Assembly (NCBI RefSeq): GCF_010093305.1
Contig: NZ_PDWS01000019.1
Location: 31,927-95,926, forward strand
Direction of reading: 5' to 3'
Length of the DNA stretch: 64,000 bases
Source of the DNA: Pseudoxanthomonas sacheonensis
GTDB taxonomy: Bacteria; Pseudomonadota; Gammaproteobacteria; Xanthomonadales; Xanthomonadaceae
Shown here: one piece after another, positions 49,305 to 57,755 of the stretch
Layout of the letters: every line of letters begins with the position of its first letter
Numbering within the stretch: the stretch's first letter is position 1
Program-made: the position numbers and the translations under genes
Notes under the pieces: model-generated
Databases searched by the model: none
Told to the model about the DNA's origin: nothing
Seen by the model: the letters and a program-made list of their open reading frames with translations, nothing else

Positions 49305-50066
49305 ATGAAACCCGTCACCGCTCTGATTGCAGAAGACGAAGCGCCGCAACGGATCGCACTGCAGGGACAACTGTCGGAAGCCTGGCCGGAATTGGAAATC
49401 GTCGCGGTCTGCGAGGACGGGCTGTCGGCGCTCGATGCGGTCGCCATGCACAAGCCTTCGGTGGCGTTCCTGGATATCCGCATGCCCGGCGTCAGCGGCC
49501 TGGATGTGGCCATGGCGGTGGTGGAGAACGGCGGACTGGTGGTGTTCACCACCGCCTACGACGACTACGCCATCCGTGCGTTCGAAGCCGGCGCTGCCGA
49601 TTATCTGCTCAAGCCCGTGCAACCGGCGCGGCTGGCGCAGGCCGTCGAACGCCTGCGCGAACGATTGCAGCAGGCGCCTGCGAACGATCTGCAAGCGGTC
49701 GTGGAGCGACTGGAAGCGCGCCTGCGCCCGGCCGGGGACAAGCTGATCCGTTGGATCGCCGCCAGCATCGGCGACAGCGTGCGCATGATCGGCATCGATG
49801 AAGTCCTGCTTTTCCAGGCGCAGGACAAGTACGTGCGAGTGGTCACCGCCCAGGACGAATCCATCATCCGCACTTCGCTGAAGGAATTGCTGGCCGGACT
49901 GGATCCGGATGAGTTCTGGCAGGTGCATCGCGGCGTGGTGGTGCGGGTAAAGGCCATCGACCGCGTGCGCAAGGACGAATTCGGCCGCCATGTCTTGACC
50001 CTGAAGGGCCGTGGCGAAGCGCTACCGGTCAGCGCCGCATTCCAGCAACGCTTCCGCGGCATGTAG
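49305..50066 (+). CDS. LytTR family response regulator
   Basis: A 253-residue regulator. Receiver domain (residues 1-120) with acidic pocket AEDEAPQ, phospho-Asp in PSVAFLDIRMPGVSGLD, and the conserved Lys in DYLLKPVQPARL. The C-terminal LytTR DNA-binding domain (about 150-250) has DEVLLFQAQDKYVRVVT and FWQVHRGVVVRVKAIDRV. It acts with the adjacent LytS-type kinase. It ends 5 bp before a lengthened GTAG palindrome. Confidence 0.95.
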   Translation: MKPVTALIAEDEAPQRIALQGQLSEAWPELEIVAVCEDGLSALDAVAMHKPSVAFLDIRMPGVSGLDVAMAVVENGGLVVFTTAYDDYAIRAFEAGAADYLLKPVQPARLAQAVERLRERLQQAPANDLQAVVERLEARLRPAGDKLIRWIAASIGDSVRMIGIDEVLLFQAQDKYVRVVTAQDESIIRTSLKELLAGLDPDEFWQVHRGVVVRVKAIDRVRKDEFGRHVLTLKGRGEALPVSAAFQQRFRGM

Positions 50067-50070
50067 GCTC

Positions 50071-50156
50071 GTAGGAGCGACGTAGGAGCGACGTGAGTCG
50101 CGACCGAAAGCAACGGTATGTGCTCGCGACTCACGTCGCTCCTACGCCGCTCCTAC
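50071..50156. repeat. Lengthened GTAG-headed palindrome, 'GAGCGACG' family, copy 4
   Basis: The element has the normal core palindrome (GTAGGAGCGACGTGAGTCGC and complement), extended outwards by a second GTAGGAGCGAC on the left and its near complement GCCGCTCCTAC on the right. Each arm is 33 bp with one mismatch. The inner right-hand CTAC is the stop of ogt on the minus strand. Confidence 0.85.
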
Positions 50157-50663
50157 GCGCTGATGTGCGAACAGGTCGTCGGCACGCGCCAGCGCGCCTT
50201 CCAGTTCCAGCAGGAACTGCTTGGTCGGCAAACCGCCGCCGAAGCCGGTCAGCGATCCATCGGCGCCGATCACGCGATGGCAAGGCAGTACGATCGGCAG
50301 GGGATTGCGGCCGTTGGCCGCGCCGACTGCGCGCATCGCCGTGGGCTTGCCGACGCGTTGTGCGAGCTGCGCATAGCTGATGGTCTGGCCGTAGGGAATC
50401 GTCGCCAGCGTGTGCCACACCTCCTGCTGGAAGGGTGTGCCTTGCGGCGCTAGCGGGAGGTCGAACTGCTGGCGTGTCCCGGAGAAATACTCTTCCAACT
50501 GTTTGCGCGTCGCTTCCAGAATCGCGTTGCTGCCTTCGCTCCAGTCCGCAAGGCGTGACATCGGATGCCGCGGGGTATGGAACTCGATCAACCGCAAGCC
50601 GTGCTCATCGGCTGCGAGCAGTAGCGGGTCAACGGGGCTTTCCAGGTACTGGTAGTGGATCAT
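50142..50663 (-). CDS. ogt: Methylated-DNA-protein-cysteine methyltransferase Ogt
   Basis: A 173-residue suicide repair protein that removes O6-alkyl groups from guanine. The active-site Cys is in [14 protein letters not shown], with the DNA-binding helix [19 protein letters not shown] and GAANGRNPL. The last four residues (VGAA) and the TAG stop are encoded by a palindromic repeat. It is the downstream partner of the Ada/AlkA gene on the same strand, though a repeat of about 105 bp lies between them. Confidence 0.95.
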   Translation of the reverse strand: MIHYQYLESPVDPLLLAADEHGLRLIEFHTPRHPMSRLADWSEGSNAILEATRKQLEEYFSGTRQQFDLPLAPQGTPFQQEVWHTLATIPYGQTISYAQLAQRVGKPTAMRAVGAANGRNPLPIVLPCHRVIGADGSLTGFGGGLPTKQFLLELEGALARADDLFAHQRVGAA

Positions 50664-50718
50664 TTTTCAGGTGCTCGATTCTCGCGCAGTAAGAAAACTC
50701 CAGCGCAATAGAAGATAT

Positions 50719-50824
50719 CGTCATTCCCGCGAAGGCGGGAACCCAGCGACTTTAGCTCTTCGCGCCACGGTAAATCACCAGCAACAAGCAAAATCACTGG
50801 GTTCCCGCCTTCGCGGTAATGACG
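50719..50824. repeat. Palindromic repeat, 'GTCATTCCCGCGAAGGCGGG' family
   Basis: Arms CGTCATTCCCGCGAAGGCGG...AACCCAGCGA and ...CTGGGTTCCCGCCTTCGCGG TAATGACGG. The right arm is translated as the last residues of the Ada/AlkA protein (VITAKAGTQ). This repeat type is common in proteobacterial intergenic DNA. Confidence 0.85.
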
Positions 50825-52335
50825 GTTTTATTTTTCTGAGCTTTCGGCTCCTTGATGGATGATTTCGCGCCCATCGAATCCTTCCACACCTGGATCACCG
50901 CATACGCCCGCCATGGCCGCCACGATTCGGCTCGCGCGGTCAGCGCCTTGGCGGTCATGCGCGATCCGTCTGTCGGCACCGCCTTTTGCAGAACCAGATC
51001 GTCGGCGGGAAACGCATCCGGGTGCCCCAGCGCGCGCATGGCGATGTAGTTCGCGGTCCATGGTCCGATCCCTGGCAGCGCGACCCAGCGTGCCAGGAAG
51101 TCGTCCAGCATGCGTTCGCTGCGGAAATCCACGCGCCCATCCAGCACCGCGCGGGCCACGGTGCGTACGGTGTCGGCGCGCGTGCGGGTCAGGCCGATGC
51201 GGGTGAGGTCGGCATCGGCCAGCGCTTCGGGCGTGGGAAAAAGGTGGCGCAAGCCGGGTGCGAAACCCTCGGCCATGGTTTCGCCGAATTCCTGCGCCAG
51301 CCTTGCTGTGAACGTACGCGCCGCAGCCACGCTGACCTGCTGGCCGATGATGGCGCGCATGGCGATTTCGAAACCGTCCCAGCCGCTGGGCAAACGCAGG
51401 CCCGGGCGTTTCTTGAGCAAGGGCCGCAGACGCGCATCGTGCGAAAGCGCGGCGGCGATGGCGTGCGGATCCGCATCCAGGTCGAACATGCGCCGCAGCC
51501 GGTTGACGATATCCAACAGCCGCGTCGGTGCAACGCCATGCAACTCCAGCTTCAAGGCGTGTTCGCTGTTCGGCCATGCGCTCACACGCAACCACCCCGG
51601 CGCACTGGCCGGACCGATCACGCGCGCGTAGGCCAGATCGTCCACAGATTCCACGCCGGGCAAGGCGCGTCCGCGCAGGAAATCCAGCATCGCGGTGAAG
51701 TCGTAAGGCGGCCGGTAGCCCAATCGCAGCACCAGCGTGCCTTCCTGCGAGATCACGGTCTGACGGCGCAGATCGCGCGGCGCCATCCGGTAGGCTTCCA
51801 GGAAAGTGGCGTTGAATCGCCGCAGGCTGCCGAAGCCGGAAGCCAGCGCGACCTCGGTGATGGGCAGGTTGGTTTCGGTGAGCAGTTGCTTGGCGAACAA
51901 CAGTCTGCGTGTGCCGTGCACGCCGATCGGCGCGGCGCCCAAGCGGTCGGTGAACAGTCTGCGTAATTGGCGCTCGCCCAGCCCCACGCGTTCGGCCAAC
52001 GCCGACAACGGTTGTTCCGCCAGTAGGCCCTGGTCGATCAACTTCAACGCGCGCGCCACGGCTTCGTCGCCGCGCCGCCATGCGCCGTCGCCGGGCGCCA
52101 GTTCCGGGCGGCAGCGCAGGCAGGGGCGATAACCGGCCGCCTCGGCTGCGGCCGCATTGCCGTAATAGGTGATGTTGATGGGTTTGGGGGAGGGCGCCGG
52201 ACACATGGGCCGGCAATAGATGCGGGTGCTTTTCACCGCAACGAAAAACAGCCCGTCGAAACGCGCATCGCGACTCAAACGCGCCTGTTCGCAGACGCGG
52301 GGATCCAGTGCGGTAAAGGCGCCGTTGCTTTCCAT
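50794..52335 (-). CDS. alkA: Ada N-terminal domain/AraC/AlkA fusion DNA glycosylase
   Basis: A 513-residue alkylation-response protein. Residues 1-80 form the Ada zinc domain with Cys41, Cys45, Cys72 and Cys75 (STRIYCRPMCPA, GYRPCLRCRPE). Residues about 85-190 form an AraC-type HTH domain (LGERQLRRLFTDRLGAAP). Residues about 195-490 form 3-methyladenine glycosylase AlkA, with the helix-hairpin-helix LPGIGPWTANYIAMRALG and catalytic Asp near 445 (PADDLVLQ). It can sense methyl-phosphotriesters and excise N-alkylated purines. The C-terminal 16 residues (ending VITAKAGTQ) come from a palindromic repeat that has displaced the original stop. ogt follows on the same strand. Confidence 0.93.
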   Translation of the reverse strand: MESNGAFTALDPRVCEQARLSRDARFDGLFFVAVKSTRIYCRPMCPAPSPKPINITYYGNAAAAEAAGYRPCLRCRPELAPGDGAWRRGDEAVARALKLIDQGLLAEQPLSALAERVGLGERQLRRLFTDRLGAAPIGVHGTRRLLFAKQLLTETNLPITEVALASGFGSLRRFNATFLEAYRMAPRDLRRQTVISQEGTLVLRLGYRPPYDFTAMLDFLRGRALPGVESVDDLAYARVIGPASAPGWLRVSAWPNSEHALKLELHGVAPTRLLDIVNRLRRMFDLDADPHAIAAALSHDARLRPLLKKRPGLRLPSGWDGFEIAMRAIIGQQVSVAAARTFTARLAQEFGETMAEGFAPGLRHLFPTPEALADADLTRIGLTRTRADTVRTVARAVLDGRVDFRSERMLDDFLARWVALPGIGPWTANYIAMRALGHPDAFPADDLVLQKAVPTDGSRMTAKALTARAESWRPWRAYAVIQVWKDSMGAKSSIKEPKAQKNKTVITAKAGTQ

Positions 52336-52429
52336 GGGGGCAGGTTAGCACCGGTTTGCGGGTCGGACTCGCCGTTTTCGGACATCAATGCTGAGGGCAC
52401 GAAACGGGTATCAAATCCGTGTGAAAAAT

Positions 52430-52553
52430 CCGTTTGTGGTGAGCTCTTCTAATCCGTTCGTGGTGAGCTTGTCGAACCACGCTTTTCGCAGAGTTTTTCA
52501 GCAACGGAAAACAGCCGCCAAGAGCGTGGTTCGACAAGCTCACCACGAACGGA
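52430..52553. repeat. Palindromic repeat, 'GTGGTTCGACAAGCTCACCACGAACGGA' family
   Basis: Inverted repeat with arms TCCGTTCGTGGTGAGCTTGT...CACG and complement around about 45 bp. The left arm is preceded by a partial direct copy (CGTTTGTGGTGAGCTCTTCT), which looks like a remnant of a second element. It lies between alkA and the phosphodiesterase gene. Confidence 0.8.
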
Positions 52554-52587
52554 CTGAGGACGATTACCGGACCGATATCCGGAAATT

Positions 52588-53829
52588 CTATTTGTCCGCT
52601 TCCAGCGCAGGCAGCAACGGCGCGATATCGCCGTCGTTCTCGCGCGCTGGTATGTCCAGCAATCTGGCCATCAGCGGATACACGTCCACATTGTCGAAAG
52701 CATCGATCACCACGCCTTTGCGGAACGCCGGCCCATGCGCGATGAAAGTCGCGCGCATCGAGGCAAGCGCGGGGTCGTAGCCATGCGAGCCGCGTGTGCC
52801 GGCGAGTGCGCGTTTGGCCATACCGGCTGCCGGAATGGCGTCCCAGCCTTCGTCCATCTGGCATACGATCGGCGGTACGCGCACATTGCGGCCGTAATGC
52901 CAGCGCGCAGGCAGTTCGCTTTTGCGCCAGCACTGGTAGTGGCTGTGGCGGCCGAGCAGGCGCTTTTCCGCCGCTTCCACGCGTCCCGCGCGCGGGGCGA
53001 TGCCGACCGACTGGCCGATGCTGACAACAACCGCGTCTTCCACCGGCACCATGTCCTCCACCGCCACCACCTGGCCAGGCGGCACCGCCGCCATGCCGTG
53101 GTCGGACACCACGATCACATTCACTTGGTCCAGAAGTCTTTTGCGCGCGAGCGAATCGAGCAGGCGGCCGACGGCGGCATCGGCCTGGCGCACGGCCTGG
53201 CGCGTCTGCGGCGCATTGGGTCCGTGTTCATGGCCGGCGCCATCCACCATTTCCAGGTACAGCGCGGCGAATCGCGGGCGGGTGGCGGCGGGTTCTTGCA
53301 GCCAGCGGGCCACCTCGTCGGCGCGTTGATCGGCGGGTACGGATTCGTCGTAGGGTTTCCAGCGGGTAGGGCGCACACCGTCGATCTCCGCCGCACTGCC
53401 GGGCCAGGCCCAGATCGCGGTCGGCAGACCGGCTTTTTCGGCGCCCACCCAGATCGGTTCGGCACGCCACCAGCGTCCGTCGCCCACCGCGGCCAGATCG
53501 GCCACCCGGAAATCGCCCAGCCCTTCCTCGCGCATCGTGTTGTGCACCACGCCGTGACGGTCGGGGCGCAAACCGGTGACCAGGGTGAAATGGTTGGGGA
53601 AGGTCAGGGCCGGGTAGGAGGGGTTCATCCATTCGGCGCGGACTCCCTGTCGGGCCAGGCGGTCCAGATGCGGCGTGTCGCCCTTGCCCAGATAGTCGGC
53701 GCGCAGGGCATCGATGGAAATCAGCAGCAGCGGTGCGGGCTCTGCGGGGGTTCGGGCCGGAGTGGTGGCGCAGCCCGCCAACAACAGCAAAGCGGCCAGC
53801 CACGCAAGCCTGAAGAATGGCGGGTGCAT
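52588..53829 (-). CDS. Nucleotide pyrophosphatase/phosphodiesterase (NPP) family lipoprotein
   Basis: A 413-residue alkaline-phosphatase-superfamily enzyme. A lipoprotein signal (LLLLAGCATT; lipobox Cys) is followed by metal-site SIDALRADYLGKGD, the nucleophile Thr in YPALTFPNHFTLVTGLRPDRH, the metal ligands of DGAGHEHGPNAP, VSDHGMAAV, and GSHGYDP. Enzymes of this family cleave nucleotide and other phosphodiesters in the periplasm. The ATG at 53829 is the start that gives the lipoprotein signal; the frame is open further upstream. It is divergent from the next gene. Confidence 0.9.
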   Translation of the reverse strand: MHPPFFRLAWLAALLLLAGCATTPARTPAEPAPLLLISIDALRADYLGKGDTPHLDRLARQGVRAEWMNPSYPALTFPNHFTLVTGLRPDRHGVVHNTMREEGLGDFRVADLAAVGDGRWWRAEPIWVGAEKAGLPTAIWAWPGSAAEIDGVRPTRWKPYDESVPADQRADEVARWLQEPAATRPRFAALYLEMVDGAGHEHGPNAPQTRQAVRQADAAVGRLLDSLARKRLLDQVNVIVVSDHGMAAVPPGQVVAVEDMVPVEDAVVVSIGQSVGIAPRAGRVEAAEKRLLGRHSHYQCWRKSELPARWHYGRNVRVPPIVCQMDEGWDAIPAAGMAKRALAGTRGSHGYDPALASMRATFIAHGPAFRKGVVIDAFDNVDVYPLMARLLDIPARENDGDIAPLLPALEADK

Positions 53830-53886
53830 AGGCGATCGTCGTGAGAATCTTATGCGCCAAGCTTGGCAGACTCGGGAGTATCGCGC

Positions 53887-54435
53887 ATGACACAAGCCCG
53901 CATGACACGGATTCCAGGCATCGCCCGCCTCGCCGTACTGGCCTTGGCCTGGCCATTGGCATCGGCCGCGGAAGCGCCGTCTACCGCGCCCGCTGCCGAT
54001 TCTGCGCAGTGCCAGGTCTGGCAGCGTGAGCTCAGTTTCGCCAGGTCGGTCGCCGATCACGATGCGTCCGCCTTCGCCGAGCACCTGCATCCCCGGGCGG
54101 CATTCGGCGTGGAGCGCCAGCCCAGCATCGGCCGCGAAAAGATCGCTGAGGAATGGAAGGGCATCGTCGACGGCAGTGCGATCAAGCTGGAGTGGTATCC
54201 GGACCGGGTCGTGGTGGGCGGCGACGGCCGTACCGCTTTTTCCACCGGGCCCGCGCTGTATCAGGACCCGGCCACGGGCAAGTTCCGGCATGGGCGTTTC
54301 AGATCGGTGTGGCAGCAGGAAGCCGACGGCGCGTGGCGGGTGATCTTCGATGACGGCAACCGTCCCGAACCGGCCGACGAAGCTGCGGTGCAGGCGTTCC
54401 GTGCAGGCAGCGGCAAGGCGTGCGGCGCGGCCTGA
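53887..54435 (+). CDS. Secreted DUF4440/NTF2-like protein
   Basis: A 182-residue protein with a signal peptide (ends near ASAAEA) and an NTF2-like fold of the SnoaL/DUF4440 type. The features are a helix ELSFARSVADHDASAFAEHL, GREKIAEEWKGIVDG, and strands RVVVGGDGRTAFSTGPA and RFRSVWQQEADGAWRVIFDD. These proteins bind small ligands or are minor enzymes; none is assigned. ATG 53887 has GGGAG eight bases upstream; ATG 53902 is also possible. Confidence 0.82.
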   Translation: MTQARMTRIPGIARLAVLALAWPLASAAEAPSTAPAADSAQCQVWQRELSFARSVADHDASAFAEHLHPRAAFGVERQPSIGREKIAEEWKGIVDGSAIKLEWYPDRVVVGGDGRTAFSTGPALYQDPATGKFRHGRFRSVWQQEADGAWRVIFDDGNRPEPADEAAVQAFRAGSGKACGAA

Positions 54436-54540
54436 GGCGTTTATGAACGCGGGCGATGGGGTTGCGACCGGTAAATGCCCGTGCGCGTATAACCCATGCA
54501 TCCTACTTTTTCAGTGCGCCTACTGCGCAGGAGATCTTCC

Positions 54541-54882
54541 ATGAAACGTCTCGCTCTTACCGCAGCGCTGCTGTGCCTGGCATTCGCCGTTTCCGCTCAG
54601 ACCGCTGTGCCCGCCGCGGCCGTCGATCCTGCCGCAGATCCGCAGGCCGCAGCCGCGGCGCCCGCCGAAACGCCGGTCAATCGGAACAAGACCGATGCCA
54701 AGGACGAAATCGCCGACCGCAACTGCCTCAAGCACACCGGTTCGCGGGTCATCCGCGCCGACAGCAAGGGCCGCAAATGCGCCATGGCCGCGGGTAGGGC
54801 CTACAACCGCGACGATATCGACCGTACAGGCGCCATCGACCTGCGCGATGCGATCCGCAGGCTGGATCCGGCGGTGCACTAA
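54541..54882 (+). CDS. Secreted hypothetical protein, 113 residues
   Basis: Not recognised. A signal peptide (MKRLALTAALLCLAFAVSA) is followed by an Ala/Pro-rich linker and a core with two cysteines (DRNCLKHTGSRVI and GRKCAMAAGRAYN) that could form a disulfide. A helical end DDIDRTGAIDLRDAIRRLDP follows. Periplasmic or secreted. It lies 105 bp after the NTF2-like gene and could share a transcript. It is followed by a repeat. Confidence 0.75.
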   Translation: MKRLALTAALLCLAFAVSAQTAVPAAAVDPAADPQAAAAAPAETPVNRNKTDAKDEIADRNCLKHTGSRVIRADSKGRKCAMAAGRAYNRDDIDRTGAIDLRDAIRRLDPAVH

Positions 54883-54904
54883 AGCAGTGTCATCCACAAG
54901 GTAA

Positions 54905-54975
54905 TGTCATCCCGAGCGTAGCGAGGGATCTGCTTGGCGGCGGAGAAACAGATCCCTCGCTACGCTCAGGATGAC
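54905..54975. repeat. Palindromic repeat, 'GTCATCCCGAGCGTAGCGAGGGATCTG' family
   Basis: Arms GTCATCCCGAGCGTAGCGAG...GATCTG and the complement, loop about 16 bp. It separates two convergent genes. Confidence 0.85.
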
Positions 54976-55019
54976 AAGTTTCGGGGTGGAAAGTTTGGGA
55001 TAGTCGCTTTCCCAGCCCC

Positions 55020-55757
55020 TCAGCACTCGTCCGAAAACCGCACCACATAACGCAGCCCGCGCTTGAGCTGCGCTTCGAACTGCGGATCCGCGTACAGCTT
55101 GATTTCGTGCCCCAGGCCGGTATACCACGCGCGTCCGCCTTCGTAGCTGTGGCACCACGCGATGGGATGGTCGGCCCCCATGGTGCCGCCCTGGTAGTCG
55201 CGTTCGTCCACGGTGGCGGTTACCTGCACGGTGCTGCGCGGATTGCTGCGGTAGTTGTAGATCTCGTCGGTCACGGTCCATGCGGGCACGGCGGTCGGAA
55301 TGCCCTCGTGCTCGAACACGACCTTGGTGGTCTGCAGCCCCGGCGGGTGGCTCTTGAACCACGCGCCCACCAGTTGCCCGTACCACGGCCAGTCGTATTC
55401 GGTGTCGGCGGCCGAATGCACGCCCAGGTAGCCGCCGCCGGCGCGCACGAAACTTTCCATCGCCGCCTGCTGGTTCGCGTCCAACACGTCGCCGGTGGTG
55501 TTTGCGAAGATCACGGCACGGTAGCGCTGCAGGTTCTTGTCGTTGAAGTCGCCCGCGTCTTCAGTGTGGTCCACCGCCAGGCCTTCCTGCGCGCCCAGCC
55601 GTTGCAGCGCAGCAATCGCGGTGGGAATGGAATCGTGCCGCCAGCCGGTGGTCTTGGTGAACACCAGCACGCGCGGTTGGGGCTGGGTCGCGGCGGTGTC
55701 CAGGCAGAAGACCAGCGAGAGGAGAGCGATCAGCAGGGTCGGGATAGGTAGGCGCAT
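55020..55757 (-). CDS. ThuA-like domain protein, secreted
   Basis: A 245-residue protein with an N-terminal signal peptide ([20 protein letters not shown]) and a ThuA/trehalose-utilisation-like glutamine-amidotransferase fold. Conserved segments are [40 protein letters not shown], and [21 protein letters not shown]. ThuA is linked to sugar (trehalose) utilisation but its action is unclear. A trehalase gene is 6.6 kb away. The ATG at 55757 is chosen over the in-frame 55778. Confidence 0.88.
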   Translation of the reverse strand: MRLPIPTLLIALLSLVFCLDTAATQPQPRVLVFTKTTGWRHDSIPTAIAALQRLGAQEGLAVDHTEDAGDFNDKNLQRYRAVIFANTTGDVLDANQQAAMESFVRAGGGYLGVHSAADTEYDWPWYGQLVGAWFKSHPPGLQTTKVVFEHEGIPTAVPAWTVTDEIYNYRSNPRSTVQVTATVDERDYQGGTMGADHPIAWCHSYEGGRAWYTGLGHEIKLYADPQFEAQLKRGLRYVVRFSDEC

Positions 55758-55789
55758 GGGCCAAGTCTGCCACGACACCCGTCATTTCT

Positions 55790-55862
55790 GTGGGAGCGCC
55801 GTCCCGGCGCGAGCTTTTGCCTTGCCGGGCGGGGAGAGCTCGCGCCGGGACGGCGCTCCCAC
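55790..55862. repeat. GTGG-headed palindrome, 'GAGCGCCGTCCCGGCGCGAGCT' family, copy 1
   Basis: Arms GTGGGAGCGCCGTCCCGGCG and complement, with GAGCTTTTGC/GAGAGCTC near the loop. It fills the divergent gap between the ThuA-like gene and hutU, 35 bp before the hutU ATG. Related copies are at 61127 and 62241. Confidence 0.85.
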
Positions 55863-55897
55863 CGATAATGGGGTTACATCTGCAACTGGATTTCCTC

Positions 55898-57565
55898 ATG
55901 ACCGACCCGCGCCACGACCCTTCCCGTGTCATCCGCGCCCCGCGCGGCTCCCGGCTCACCTGCAAGTCCTGGCTCAGCGAGGCGCCGTACCGGATGCTGC
56001 AGAACAACCTGGATGCGGAAGTGGCCGAAGACCCGACTTCGCTGGTGGTCTACGGCGGCATCGGCCGCGCCGCGCGCGACTGGGCCTGCTACGACGCCAT
56101 CCTGCAATCGCTGCGCGATCTGGAAGACAACGAGACCCTGCTGGTGCAATCCGGCAAGCCGGTCGGCGTGTTCCCCACCCACGCCGATGCGCCGCGTGTG
56201 CTGATCGCCAATTCCAACCTGGTGCCGCACTGGGCCACCTGGGAACACTTCAACGAACTCGATAAGAAGGGTTTGATGATGTACGGGCAGATGACTGCCG
56301 GCAGCTGGATCTACATCGGCAGCCAGGGCATCGTGCAGGGCACCTATGAAACCTTCGTGGAAATGGGCCGCCAGCATTACGACGGCAATCTGAAAGGGCG
56401 CTGGATCCTCACCGCCGGCCTGGGCGGCATGGGCGGCGCGCAGCCGCTGGCGGCTACGCTGGCGGGCGCCTGCAGCCTCAACATCGAGTGTCAGCAGAAG
56501 AGCATCGACATGCGCCTGCGCACGCGCTACGTGGACGAGCAGGCCACCGACCTGGACGACGCGCTGGCGCGCATCCGCACGTACACGGCGGCGGGCGAGG
56601 CCAAGTCCATCGCGCTGTTGGGCAACGCGGCGGAAATCCTGCCGCAGCTGGTGCGCATGGGCGTGCGTCCGGACGCGGTGACCGACCAGACCAGTGCGCA
56701 CGATCCGGTGCATGGCTATCTGCCGATCGGCTGGAAGGTGGAGCACTGGCTGCTGGAGCAGAAGACCAATCCGGACAAGGTGCGCGACGCGGCCAAGAAG
56801 TCGATGCGGGTGCATGTGGAGGCGATGCTGGAATTCGAGAAGCAGGGCATTCCGGTGTTCGATTACGGCAACAACATCCGGCAGATGGCGTTCGATGAGG
56901 GCTGCAAGAACGCGTTCGATTTCCCGGGTTTCGTGCCGGCCTATGTGCGGCCGCTGTTCTGCCGGGGCGTGGGCCCGTTCCGCTGGGTGGCGTTGAGCGG
57001 GGATCCGGAAGACATCTACAAGACCGATGCGAAGGTGAAGGAGCTGATTCCCGACGACGAGCATCTGCACCGGTGGCTGGACATGGCGCGGGAGCGGATC
57101 AGTTTCCAGGGTCTGCCGGCGCGCATCTGCTGGGTGGGCCTGGGCCTGCGCCACAAGCTGGGGCTGGCGTTCAACGAGATGGTGCGCAACGGGGAACTGA
57201 GCGCACCGGTGGTGATCGGGCGCGATCATCTGGATAGCGGCAGCGTGGCTTCGCCTAACCGGGAGACGGAGGCGATGAAGGATGGCAGCGATGCGGTCAG
57301 CGATTGGCCGTTGTTGAATGCGATGTTGAATGTGGCTGGCGGGGCTACATGGGTCTCATTGCATCACGGCGGCGGAGTGGGGATGGGATATTCGCAGCAC
57401 TCGGGGGTGGTCATCGTTTGCGATGGCACGGCTGAAGCGGACAAGCGGATTGCGCGGGTGTTGTGGAACGATCCGGGGACCGGGGTTATGCGGCATGCGG
57501 ATGCGGGGTATGAGATTGCGAAGCAGTGTGCGAAGGAGATGGGGTTGAAGTTACCGATGGTTTGA
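55898..57565 (+). CDS. hutU: Urocanate hydratase HutU
   Basis: A 555-residue NAD-dependent enzyme (typical length 556-560), which hydrates urocanate to 4-imidazolone-5-propionate, the substrate of HutI. Diagnostic segments are [51 protein letters not shown], and [19 protein letters not shown]. hutI and hutF are 10 kb upstream. No hutH or hutG is in the window. The ATG at 55898 gives the family N-terminus ([17 protein letters not shown]); the frame is open into the repeat upstream. Confidence 0.95.
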   Translation: MTDPRHDPSRVIRAPRGSRLTCKSWLSEAPYRMLQNNLDAEVAEDPTSLVVYGGIGRAARDWACYDAILQSLRDLEDNETLLVQSGKPVGVFPTHADAPRVLIANSNLVPHWATWEHFNELDKKGLMMYGQMTAGSWIYIGSQGIVQGTYETFVEMGRQHYDGNLKGRWILTAGLGGMGGAQPLAATLAGACSLNIECQQKSIDMRLRTRYVDEQATDLDDALARIRTYTAAGEAKSIALLGNAAEILPQLVRMGVRPDAVTDQTSAHDPVHGYLPIGWKVEHWLLEQKTNPDKVRDAAKKSMRVHVEAMLEFEKQGIPVFDYGNNIRQMAFDEGCKNAFDFPGFVPAYVRPLFCRGVGPFRWVALSGDPEDIYKTDAKVKELIPDDEHLHRWLDMARERISFQGLPARICWVGLGLRHKLGLAFNEMVRNGELSAPVVIGRDHLDSGSVASPNRETEAMKDGSDAVSDWPLLNAMLNVAGGATWVSLHHGGGVGMGYSQHSGVVIVCDGTAEADKRIARVLWNDPGTGVMRHADAGYEIAKQCAKEMGLKLPMV

Positions 57566-57599
57566 ATCTGCGCAACTTCCATCGGGTCTAAGCTCGGCA

Positions 57600-57755
57600 C
57601 GCGTAGGGTGCGGTAAGCCACCGGTGCACCGCATCGTTCGCGTAATGACCAGCACTTGATGTATCCGAGCGTTAAGAGTTTCGTGATAGATGCGGTTCGC
57701 CTCGCTCACCACATCCTTCGATGGGTGGTCGGAATTACTCTAATTAATATTAAAT
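57600..57755. other. Intergenic region with a short palindrome and AT-rich stretch
   Basis: A hairpin-forming segment (GTAGGGTGCGGTAAGCCACC ... GTGCACCGCAT, 57603-57633) resembles other short Xanthomonadales repeats. It is followed by AT-rich DNA (TAATTAATATTAAA near 57740) that probably holds the promoter of the next gene. Confidence 0.5.
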
